A stretch of 64,000 nt of DNA. Source: Andalucia godoyi (taxonomy: Eukaryota > Discoba > Jakobea > Jakobida > Andaluciidae). Location: contig VRVR01000026.1 in the NCBI GenBank assembly GCA_009859145.1, positions 186,001 through 250,000 on the forward strand. Reading direction: 5' to 3'. Below are positions 57,301 through 64,000 of the stretch, piece by piece (positions within the stretch are counted from its first letter, which is position 1; each line of letters starts with the position of its first letter). Below the pieces are notes generated by a model that worked only from the letters and a program-made list of their open reading frames with translations, was not told the DNA's origin and searched no databases. The translations under genes were made by a program, and so were the position numbers.

Positions 57301-58153
57301 GATCATCCTTTTGCTTAGACGTTGTTTGCCACTTGACAAGATTCGAAAGTGCCTTCGCCTCCTTATCCTTTGATTCTTCTACTGCATCTTCCAAGCTCTC
57401 AATTCTTGCCGCCTTTTCCGAAACGTCTCTTTCACGCGACGCAAGCTGCTGCGTCAATGCATCGCACATGGAAAGTACTGATTCATGCTCCTTTTCAAGC
57501 TGCGACAACCTGTGCTTGGCTTCTTCCTCAACTCTGTGAACCTCCTCCTGCCATTCCATTTCTTGCTGTTCTTGGAAACTCTTCATCTCCTCCAACTGAG
57601 TCTGAATGGACATTAGATCACTTTGCGACCGATCGATCTGCTCTCGCAGGGACCGGTTTTCGGCATCCATCTCCTTCCACTCTGTCCGAAACCGTTCAGC
57701 CAATGCTTGCATCTGCGTTTCATTGGATCTGCTGATCAGTACATCGTTCTCCAATACAAGAATGCGCTGCATCAAACCTTCTTTTTCGGCAGATCCAGGC
57801 ACACCAACCTCGGCTTCCGTCTGCACATGTGCATGCACACGCACACCCGTCTCTGAGTCATCGACGGCCGCTTGTGGTTGCAGTTGCTGCTGCAGCAGCC
57901 TCGAAGACTCCGCCACAGCACTTTCTATGAGTTGTTGGAACGACTCCGTCTGCGATGAGCAACTATCAGTGTTCCGTCGAGCGCCTTGGAGAGACGAGAG
58001 CTGCTTGTCTCTCTCCGAAAGCTGAAGCCTCATTGCTGATGACGCTATCCTTTCTGCACTGAGCGATGCTTCAATGTCGGCAATTCGCTCATTCAACAGT
58101 GATATGATACCGTGCGCAACAAGCAGGTCTTCTTCAGAAGATGAACTGCTCAT
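54350..58153 (-). CDS. Giant coiled-coil protein (1267 aa), probably centrosomal/cytoskeletal
   Basis: ATG 58153; one uninterrupted frame. Almost the whole protein (about 20-410, 470-570, 780-1260) is predicted coiled coil with Glu/Lys/Arg/Gln-rich heptads. Linkers carry Ser/Thr stretches and several x-Q-T/x-T-Q motifs (S-C-S-S-Q-T-E, V-H-A-H-V-Q-T-E, V-A-R-W-A-Q-T-E-D, D-K-G-T-Q-V, E-V-S-T-Q-T-G), like those in the coiled-coil protein at 30771-31694, which could be LC8-type binding motifs. The N-terminus is acidic/Ser. Such proteins build centrosome, basal-body or Golgi scaffolds. No family-specific sequence is recognised, and no kinase or motor domain is present. Confidence 0.75.
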   Translation of the reverse strand: MSSSSSEEDLLVAHGIISLLNERIADIEASLSAERIASSAMRLQLSERDKQLSSLQGARRNTDSCSSQTESFQQLIESAVAESSRLLQQQLQPQAAVDDSETGVRVHAHVQTEAEVGVPGSAEKEGLMQRILVLENDVLISRSNETQMQALAERFRTEWKEMDAENRSLREQIDRSQSDLMSIQTQLEEMKSFQEQQEMEWQEEVHRVEEEAKHRLSQLEKEHESVLSMCDALTQQLASRERDVSEKAARIESLEDAVEESKDKEAKALSNLVKWQTTSKQKDDRATTLGAKLARLEKDHEALQRRATFAEAMIQREKDNVTKERDVVMRERETMQREKDQRIAETARMEIALQSGRDEIERLEEDLRRKMQEVAAASSKAYDLEEMIRQHVLLVEAVQRENEQLRLRIQEQTIRPQSVARWAQTEDSSEYFRMNSRDKGTQVLRAPMLDQGVDAMAMPPRKVVIRYIPQQQNANANATVSAGASAGEDHPKDEAKDEGVEDELHRVLQKKNALFRDLQRARADVGERDLRIQSLEAQIQSLRTKVVDSEQTIAVREIEKKRILKEREDLSAQWKAEREVLMSRVSYEERYRALAEEKIELFETEFEERLQKLRDAATQEPEVSEDIRSASDAPSTVSRTRRSYINGWLVDNQDIDSGAREVSTQTGSRTMVDSSTITLTATLEASSLTEENMLTLARRPLTHAMSSSNTKQKAVKEKEAAGALERPKVFSDQYVQADLPDVRINNLYLKLRDREKLISELQGQLQNSVERESAQKKKTDRAQSLYQKEKENSRSLETRLSNPPSSSVSDSSASTTRMLQQSHLQNATTSTLKSPDSPHKGNDWKEQVLRDRISELENEIQVLSGLAEKLQEEHRNVLEEASAEEKNLRLQLDAVCAEHATILSEYSNTVDALEIKLSREEQLARNLQTNLEKSESRNQDLEAAIQLCEGELRKAEATLEAVMKEKDESERKAAGTVAEQSRSLREKDALLKTKTEKIAGLQSRITHLSQDLEDAQQKLSTASLALWSLRKEKVPVPSQQQQLMSSAAATVQTGGGPISRHMGSSNTGCRMDTSLDSSSIGAAGAHANVVETERLRVLYRESQDRVQSLQHRLNVKEKQVATLQQELSHTESALTSRKHEVEHRQKTAQRQEQYVEDLRCKIKSLESAVADAKQELGESEKMTITLANELQKILQDAETERTAFREAVAKEKEERSKLQGLVQGLSDKVQLFEAEKQKEDEEREREKKVAGRRKSGTVTLGRPAMKF

Positions 58154-58608
58154 TCTGGATTGTGTTGAGATGTATCCGTACTTCGCTTTTCGAATCCCCC
58201 TGTCCTGCGTTTCAGTCCATGTAAATCAAAAGGTACGCTAATGATAATACCAGTGATCGTGGTGATAGTGATGACACGGATATTAATAATGACAATAATT
58301 AGATAAGGAGCCAAGGATGCTGTATTCTATATGTATGCATGTATATATATATAATAAGCAAATGAATAGAAAATATTAATCTTTTTATAAGAGTAGAAAG
58401 TGATCCGTTAACATTTGGGGACTCCCGTCAAACTACAGACGTTAGCAACCCCAAAAGAGGATTTTATTAATTAATTAATTATTATTCTTGGTTATTTTTT
58501 TGATATCTCTTTCTTTCTCGGAAGTTGGAATTTGGGGAACTCAAAAGGGAGAATAAGGGGACAGGAGAGCTCAGAAGAGAGTACCAGTGCTAACCTGATT
58601 CGTGTCAG
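58154..58608. other. Intergenic, AT-rich, no gene seen
   Basis: About 450 bp between two minus-strand genes, with AT-rich microsatellite-like sequence (TATATATATATA near 58341) and AATT runs around 58465. It holds the 5' region of the giant coiled-coil gene. Confidence 0.5.
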
Positions 58609-59529
58609 CTAAGGTTCTGCAGCATGATTACCACTTCTGTAAGGACTGGCGTGCACGGGGGCGTCGTCCAGGTTCGATTCTTCGGAGGAGAGCAAAAGAG
58701 GCTGCGAGAGTTCTGATCTGGGAAGCAAATGAAGAGGCAGTGGTTGCTCTCCGTCACTGTGATTCTTGGTCTTGTGCGTCTCTTCCTGCAGAAAGGCATC
58801 AACGGGGACTCGTTTGAGGACCGTTACGACGTAGTCCGGATAGCGAAGCTTGACTACGAATAGTCGAACGATGAATGGATACACCTTGGTATGCAGAATC
58901 ACGGCTACGATTGTCAACACCCTGGAAACACCACTGGATGATTCGTCGAGTGTCAAGCCGAGAAATTCGCTTCCGAGATTGAGCAGCACAAGTGTCAGCA
59001 TGCATATTGAGAACGACACATAGAACCATTTGAGCTGGACCTTCGACATGCGGTTGTTGCGTTGGGCGAGATGCCAGATAAGCTCGATTCGCGTAACATA
59101 AAAGTACACGGTTGTATCGAGAAACACAGTGTCGATTTGCAACACCACGAAGTTGAGCAGCGATGAAGAAAACAGGGAAAATGCATTGAACACAAGATCA
59201 ACAATTCTCATCAAAATGATCAGCACCGAATAGTACCGAACGACCCAACTCAGTTTGGAAAATGCGTTTCCGTAATATCGTCTTGCTTCGATCATGAACT
59301 GGGCCACCAACAGCAAGTGGAATCCAGTGACGAACACAAAAATACACGAGATCCCAACCCAGAGAGGTGTCACAACAGGACTTCCGCTCACAAGTAGAAA
59401 ATAAATTACAGCATACAAAAACAGTGTCGCATACAGCAAGAAGCAGAGAAACGCATGAAATGCTTGGCCGATTGGCGTTGCCAAGAAGCCGGAATTCAGA
59501 AGCCTTCCAACCAAAGGAACGTCCCTCAT
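58609..59529 (-). CDS. Multi-pass membrane protein (306 aa), unknown
   Basis: The ATG at 59529 (M-R-D-V-P-L-V-G-R-L-L) is preferred; the upstream frame starts with TTG. About six to seven hydrophobic helices are seen (F-H-A-F-L-C-F-L-L-Y-A-T-L-F-L-Y-A, T-P-L-W-V-G-I-S-C-I-F-V-F-V-T-G, Y-Y-S-V-L-I-I-L-M-R-I-V, I-C-M-L-T-L-V-L-L-N-L-G, V-L-T-I-V-A-V-I-L), with a hydrophilic C-terminal tail of about 70 residues (K-T-K-N-H-S-D-G-E-Q-P-L-P-L-H). The arrangement is like a small seven-pass membrane protein but without receptor signatures. No family recognised. Confidence 0.65.
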   Translation of the reverse strand: MRDVPLVGRLLNSGFLATPIGQAFHAFLCFLLYATLFLYAVIYFLLVSGSPVVTPLWVGISCIFVFVTGFHLLLVAQFMIEARRYYGNAFSKLSWVVRYYSVLIILMRIVDLVFNAFSLFSSSLLNFVVLQIDTVFLDTTVYFYVTRIELIWHLAQRNNRMSKVQLKWFYVSFSICMLTLVLLNLGSEFLGLTLDESSSGVSRVLTIVAVILHTKVYPFIVRLFVVKLRYPDYVVTVLKRVPVDAFLQEETHKTKNHSDGEQPLPLHLLPRSELSQPLLLSSEESNLDDAPVHASPYRSGNHAAEP

Positions 59530-60339
59530 TGAACAATGACCCTCCTTCCTCCTGCGACTTATGCTCTCATGTACCGCGCCCTGCTTTTCATTCAATGTTC
59601 CCCACCGTCCCTCCTTAGATATTTTGAAAAAGCCCCACCTCTTCTGGTATCTCGTACAAAAGAAAAAGGAAAAAAAAAAGAAAACAAATCACATAAAATA
59701 ATAACAAGTGCGGAACGCGGCAAACGAACGCGGAAAGAAGATTCAAAGATTGCGACGCAGATCATTCTGTCTCAGCAGACCAAACGAAGCCAAAGCCTGA
59801 AAACGCCTTTTCCATTGTACACGATGCATGGGCGAATCGTTGTTGACCATCCGCATGCAGTCTTCCATCGGAGCCGAGGGTGAATTCAATTCAGAAGAGC
59901 GTAGCCCCCAGTACGCCGAAGCGTTCTTCAAATGGATATGATTTATTTATTTATTTATTTTTGCGCACCATTCCAATCTTTCGATCCCAGACGAGCTAGA
60001 CATGACGGGGTATCGGAGCACTTTGTTTTCGTCTCTTCGTGCACATGTTTTGCGGAATGCACAAGCGGCAGTTGCGTTGGATCCGCATATTGGACACCAT
60101 TTGGTCGTTGGGTGACAGTGGTTCGTTCCAAACGCATTCGAATAAAAACTCTACATTGTTCAACCGCCTCAGCAAAAGACAAGCGACGAATTTTCTTGGA
60201 GTTCGTCTCTTCGTGGGCTCTTTCACTGTCAGCTCCACGGATTCATTCGCAAAGGAAAGAAGAAGACCACACAGATACAGTGCAGCAGCAGCAGAGGAAG
60301 AACGGAATCTTTATTATTATTATTAATTTTATTTTAAAC
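59530..60339. other. About 800 bp without a supported gene
   Basis: A minus-strand ORF at 59743-59931 (M-E-D-C-M-R-M-V-N-N-D-S-P-M-H-R-V-Q-W-K) looks protein-like and might be the last exon of a small gene whose upstream exons lie at 59955-60240, but no consistent splice model was found. Contains ATTT/AAAT repeats at about 59940-59960. Confidence 0.4.
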
Positions 60340-61869
60340 TTACATGGAGGATTCCTCGGCAACGTCCGGTCGAGAGGCAGCCGGGTTATACACGGGTCCT
60401 AATCGCAAGTACTCTTTGCACTCGTAGAAATCACGAAGGCCGACAACTTGCTTGAAGGTTGCTTCATTGTATTTGAAGGCAGCTTCAAGGACCGAGTACT
60501 TCTCTAACCTGGCCGGCATTTCGTTTTCCGTGGTTCGGTCCAGCACAAACTGCATCATTCCAGGGTAGTCAAATACTGCAGAAACACCAAAAGCATGCCT
60601 CATGAGCCCACGGAACAGTGCGAACGACGCAACTCGCATATCTGGAGTAAACTGCGAGCGCTTATGAAGAAGGATGCGAACCATGACACGGTGTACAATA
60701 TCGTTGCAAAACTTAAAAAACAGTTCACTGGCAATCTCCGACGATTGAAAGTGCTCAAACACGCGACCGAGGCTCTTCAGTATAGCAGCTTGCAGAGGTC
60801 TTTCCTCTGAAGAGGTGTTGTGATCTTCCACAAACCACAAACGCTCGTTCCATAATGACCGCATAAACGCCGAATACTCCTCCGTCATGAGCAACCTCGC
60901 GATATCATCTTGGTGATGCCTGGATGAAAGAATCTCGGCGATACCATTCGCGACGGAAATGATGCAAGAAGGATCGGAAGTCCACAGTCGAGACAGAATG
61001 CTGATAAGACGCGGGAACTCCCCAGCGCTCATTCCTGTCTTCGCATAGTGAACACAGACGTAATCAACAAAACCATTCGATAAGAATCCGAAGTCCGACG
61101 TACCAGCTGCTGATTGTTCAAGATGCACAACAGATCGCTCAAGAATTCCTCTTGCCTCCAAGAATGAGCAAAGGCGAAGGATGTCCGTCTCTTGCAAGTC
61201 CGGTTTCCGAAGCACAGAAATCAGAATTTCCAGCAAAGAAAGCAGCAACAGAGGGTCTTCTGCATGCGGCTCGAACGATTCAACAAGCTTGTCCACCACC
61301 GGATGGTTAACTGGAAAAGAAGCACGGGCCGCAATAATGAGCAAAATCTCGACGCCGCGACAAAAGACGGTCTCTGACGACAAACACGCGTCTGCAAAGT
61401 TCAGGATGCAAGATTTCAGCAGAGATTCATACTCGATCGACTTGGACAATTCTTCGTAAACCTTACTTATGTGAGCGCTGATTTCGAGAGAGTCATCAGT
61501 GAACAAAACAGCCAAACATTCCGGAATTCTTGTTGCTTGAAAGTTGGGTGACTTCACCGCTTCAAACAGCAAAACCTGAATATTCCGAGCGACAAACGAG
61601 CGGATAATGGAGGACTCCGAAGATACCCCAATCGATACAAACTGAGAAAAACTCGGATCCTTCGAAACCGACAAGACGTTCTGGCGAATAAACCTTGAAA
61701 ATACAATCAGGGCATCTTCCACTAGTCGGTCTGAATAAACGAACTCATTCTTCAAAAAATCCAACACATCCACAATCGACAGATCCGATTCCGAAACAGA
61801 AGCCTGAAATGACAACTTTTCAATAATCCTCTTTGCAGAAGTTTCGTCATGTGCAGAAAAGCAGCTCAT
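60340..61869 (-). CDS. PSMD5: PSMD5/S5b-like proteasome assembly chaperone
   Basis: 509 aa from ATG 61869. An armadillo/HEAT-like helical array throughout, with the PSMD5 pattern of alternating Leu-rich helices (for example F-A-D-A-C-L-S-S-E-T-V, L-L-L-L-S-L-L-E-I-L-I-S-V-L, Q-A-A-I-L-K-S-L-G-R-V-F). The C-terminal signature is clear: F-D-Y-P-G-M-M-Q-F-V-L-D-R-T-T-E, E-K-Y-S-V-L-E-A-A and Y-L-R-L-G-P-V-Y-N-P-A (PSMD5: Y-P-G-F-I-E-Y-L-L-D-R ... G-P-Y-Y-V). PSMD5 binds the Rpt1/Rpt2 base intermediate and is released before the 26S proteasome is complete. The length and end are those of the family. Confidence 0.85.
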   Translation of the reverse strand: MSCFSAHDETSAKRIIEKLSFQASVSESDLSIVDVLDFLKNEFVYSDRLVEDALIVFSRFIRQNVLSVSKDPSFSQFVSIGVSSESSIIRSFVARNIQVLLFEAVKSPNFQATRIPECLAVLFTDDSLEISAHISKVYEELSKSIEYESLLKSCILNFADACLSSETVFCRGVEILLIIAARASFPVNHPVVDKLVESFEPHAEDPLLLLSLLEILISVLRKPDLQETDILRLCSFLEARGILERSVVHLEQSAAGTSDFGFLSNGFVDYVCVHYAKTGMSAGEFPRLISILSRLWTSDPSCIISVANGIAEILSSRHHQDDIARLLMTEEYSAFMRSLWNERLWFVEDHNTSSEERPLQAAILKSLGRVFEHFQSSEIASELFFKFCNDIVHRVMVRILLHKRSQFTPDMRVASFALFRGLMRHAFGVSAVFDYPGMMQFVLDRTTENEMPARLEKYSVLEAAFKYNEATFKQVVGLRDFYECKEYLRLGPVYNPAASRPDVAEESSM

Positions 61870-62041
61870 CTTGAAGGAAGCTTGCTCTTTGGAAACAGCG
61901 CAAAACAGAACTGACTAAACACGCATAAGAACAGATAAGAAACTTGAAAAACCACGTAAAACATTCTGTATTTCTCGACTTGAAGGCTGTGCAGCATTCG
62001 AAATGGAATGTTTTTTCAGATTTACAAACGATGGAGCAAGG
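61870..62041. other. Short intergenic region
   Basis: About 170 bp between two minus-strand genes; no feature seen. Confidence 0.5.
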
Positions 62042-64000
62042 TTAGTCGGTGTTTGGAGATACAACATGGGTCTGGAGTGCAGGGATTCTGTTTCGTGAAC
62101 CAAAACCGGCTGCAGCAGGACGTACGTTGCCAGATGAGGAGCTGTTCCTTTGGAAATTTGGAAAGGACGGAGACGGCGCCACGGCAGACTGCGCTGCCAG
62201 AGGTGGTAAAAAGTCGTTGCGCCTGCCTCCCGAGCCAGGGTCGAGCATCACGCTCAAGTGATTTTGCCATTCGGCGCGCTTCTGGGGGGCTTCCACTTCC
62301 GTTGGGGCTGCTGGAAATTCGTTTGTCGTCGACTTCTGGAGGCTTTGAACCAACAAAGCTTGGCGAAGTGGAGTGACAACGGGCAGCTTGTTCCGCGGAA
62401 CACGAGAAGATGATAAAGCCTGGTCACTCGAATCGGATTGCTGCGAGGCAGCTGCCTTGCTGCGGGCCGCCTTCAAAGCAGAGAACGTGAGGGCCGTGGA
62501 TGCAGCGACTTTCTTCCAACGAACTTGGCTCTTGCGGAGTACCATAAAATCAGAGAGAAGCTTCTTGATGTACATTGCAAAGGAAAAAATGGAAGTTACC
62601 ATTTCGTAAATGCTGAACAACAGGTCAATCAAGACCGTGGCAAGCTGGCAAAACGCAACGATATACGTGCATTTTTCCATCCATGCGTTCCCACGACTAT
62701 ATCCGACAACCGAGTACAAAATCAGCAACTCGAACGTGTCCATGCACGCTACACCACTACGAAGAATATTGTCCTTCAATTCCTTGCACGGCTGGCGAGA
62801 TAGTAGAAACAGCGAGCGTAGCACAGATGCGCAGAGAATAAGGCTCAGTTGAGACTCAGAGGACATCAAATACGTTGCGCCGGCAGCGATTACCACTCCG
62901 TCGAAAAAGAAAACAAATACTTCTGTCATGAAGCCCCACCAATATTCCTCACGGAATGTCTGAAACAGAACGTCCCACTTCTCGTGAAAATGCACAAGAT
63001 CAGGGGGAGGTCTGCGTTTCAGCATTGGAAGAACAACAAAAACGGTAAATACAATGTAAAATACAGGAATGACACACGCCAAAACCGTTTCAAATACCGG
63101 ACGGATGTTAACGAAGACTGCGAAATGCACAAAGACGGCAATCGTCATCGGATAAATACTAGCAAGAAAAAGACCAAAGTAGAAGGCACGAAAATAGATC
63201 CACATTTTGTAGGGCAATCGTGGATTCTCAGCGTCGCTTTTAGCGTCGTGCTGAACTCCAGATGAATTGTCATGCGTGCCAGAAGGATGATGTTTCAGGG
63301 GATTCTTTGGACCGCTAGGTTTGGAAGCACCGGCAGCCGTTTTTGTGGAAACAGCATTTCTGAAACTGGATGACGATTCTACTCGCTGTGAAGGACGGGC
63401 AACAACGATCATGCCCTTCTTCTTCATTCGCCGCATCCGGAACTTGACGAACGACAAAACGGCGCCCAAAGCCAAGCCGTGCAGCAATGATACAACCAAG
63501 AAAGCAAAGGCCGCCGAGCAAACCGTCAATATGAGAATGCCTTCATACGTGTTTCTGGTTTCGACCACAAACAAGCGAAGATTTGTGTCCTCATCATAGT
63601 TTGGATCTTCACTTGGAATGTCGAATGAATTATTCAAGTCAACGTTCGGAATGGGAACTGGAAAACTCAACGCCATTAATCCCATTCCTTGAACAAATTT
63701 GAGATACCAGACCGGAAATTGGATATTCAAAACAGACAGTCGAATAATTGACTGGAACGCGTCGACGAGAAACAAGAACGCAGGGCCTGAAGCGACAGAA
63801 GCGGCCGTCGTGCCATATGTGTATCCTTCAGATGCATCTGCGCCGACCACAGCACCTCCCGGGATGTCCGGAACGCCCGTGGCAGCTTCGGAATCTGGCA
63901 AATCACAAGACGAGCCTTTGAACCCTTTGTCACAAATACACGTACCCTCAGAAGAACACGAGCCCTTGTTGTTACAGGAACTTGCACGACTGCAGAACAC
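62042..64000 (-). CDS. EGF-like + multi-TM protein, 5' end outside the window
   Basis: The reading frame is open to the right edge, so the N-terminus is missing; 652 residues are visible. It begins with an EGF-like cysteine module (C-N-N-K-G-S-C-S-S-E-G-T-C-I-C-D-K-G-F-K-G-S-S-C). A spacer and six to eight helices follow, with F-L-V-V-S-L-L-H-G-L-A-L-G-A, M-W-I-Y-F-R-A-F-Y-F-G-L-F-L-A-S-I-Y, V-L-A-C-V-I-P-V-F-Y-I-V-F-T-V-F-V-V-L-P-M, F-V-F-F-F-D-G-V-V-I-A, a core with S-V-L-R-S-L-F-L-L-S-R-Q-P-C-K-E-L-K-D-N, and a Ser/Pro-rich cytosolic tail. EGF-plus-multi-TM proteins with a TRP/Flc-like membrane domain exist in many protists. The core resembles that group, but no ion-channel signature is certain. 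Confidence 0.6.
   Translation of the reverse strand: MFCSRASSCNNKGSCSSEGTCICDKGFKGSSCDLPDSEAATGVPDIPGGAVVGADASEGYTYGTTAASVASGPAFLFLVDAFQSIIRLSVLNIQFPVWYLKFVQGMGLMALSFPVPIPNVDLNNSFDIPSEDPNYDEDTNLRLFVVETRNTYEGILILTVCSAAFAFLVVSLLHGLALGAVLSFVKFRMRRMKKKGMIVVARPSQRVESSSSFRNAVSTKTAAGASKPSGPKNPLKHHPSGTHDNSSGVQHDAKSDAENPRLPYKMWIYFRAFYFGLFLASIYPMTIAVFVHFAVFVNIRPVFETVLACVIPVFYIVFTVFVVLPMLKRRPPPDLVHFHEKWDVLFQTFREEYWWGFMTEVFVFFFDGVVIAAGATYLMSSESQLSLILCASVLRSLFLLSRQPCKELKDNILRSGVACMDTFELLILYSVVGYSRGNAWMEKCTYIVAFCQLATVLIDLLFSIYEMVTSIFSFAMYIKKLLSDFMVLRKSQVRWKKVAASTALTFSALKAARSKAAASQQSDSSDQALSSSRVPRNKLPVVTPLRQALLVQSLQKSTTNEFPAAPTEVEAPQKRAEWQNHLSVMLDPGSGGRRNDFLPPLAAQSAVAPSPSFPNFQRNSSSSGNVRPAAAGFGSRNRIPALQTHVVSPNTD

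Noticed and set aside
59743-59931. Protein-like 62-codon minus-strand ORF
   Set aside because: The in-frame first codon is TTG, and stops close by; possible last exon, but the upstream exons could not be joined.
1-64000. tRNA, rRNA, CRISPR arrays, bacterial operons and ribosome binding sites
   Set aside because: None seen. No tRNA-like T-arm/cloverleaf, no regularly spaced repeats, and gene structure is eukaryotic.

Overview
The window is nuclear DNA from a unicellular, intron-poor, gene-dense eukaryote, probably flagellated. Spliceosomal introns are few and short: I resolve about nine, mostly with GTATGT- or GTACGT-type donors. Genes lie on both strands, often head-to-head with a few hundred bases between start codons or tail-to-tail with almost none. 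Five genes point to a cilium or basal body: OSCP1, TTC12, TTLL9, a possible SPATA6-like protein, and (weaker) a TPR array. I cannot name the lineage from sequence alone. There is one assembly gap, a run of N at 32141-32380.

Layout. 1-1.4 kb: a decayed pogo-type transposase and one copy of a dispersed repeat. 1.4-16 kb: a coiled-coil protein, a DUF3592-like membrane protein, a stand-alone NPC1 N-terminal-domain protein, a PEX7-like WD40 gene (five exons), a Ser-rich protein, OSCP1, a metallophosphoesterase, a small secreted protein and a tail-anchored protein. 16-20 kb: a mitochondrial PEPCK-like protein that seems to have lost its catalytic motifs, then 2.7 kb without a convincing gene. 20-26.8 kb: gluconokinase, TTC12, a MGRN1-type RING ligase, a TMEM19-family protein and a GNAT. 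27-27.7 kb: the first IS607/Fanzor remnant. 28-35 kb: membrane proteins, a short coiled-coil protein, TMA16 (broken by the gap) and a secreted protein whose predicted mature N-terminus is histidine. 35-46 kb: VPS35L, a free beta-adaptin appendage-like domain, glucosidase II beta, the SPATA6-like candidate and HSCB. 46.5-54 kb: TTLL9, a TPR protein, a second copy of the dispersed repeat, a USP10-like deubiquitinase and the second IS607/Fanzor remnant. 54-64 kb: a 1267-residue coiled-coil protein, a multi-pass membrane protein, PSMD5 and an EGF-plus-multi-TM protein cut by the window edge.

Functional themes are axoneme and dynein assembly (TTC12, TTLL9, OSCP1), endomembrane traffic and ER quality control (VPS35L of retriever, the beta-appendage protein, glucosidase II beta, the NPC1-N protein), proteostasis (PSMD5, USP10-like, MGRN1-like) and mitochondria (HSCB, the PEPCK-like protein).

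The most notable find is a pair of related, internally deleted elements at 27.07-27.74 kb (minus) and 53.54-54.24 kb (plus). They share about 320 bp encoding a MerR/IS607-type helix-turn-helix. One keeps the N-terminal signature of a TnpB/Fanzor RNA-guided nuclease, the other keeps the C-terminal RuvC-associated zinc ribbon. Together they imply that a eukaryotic IS607-like, Fanzor-carrying transposon is or was active in this genome.
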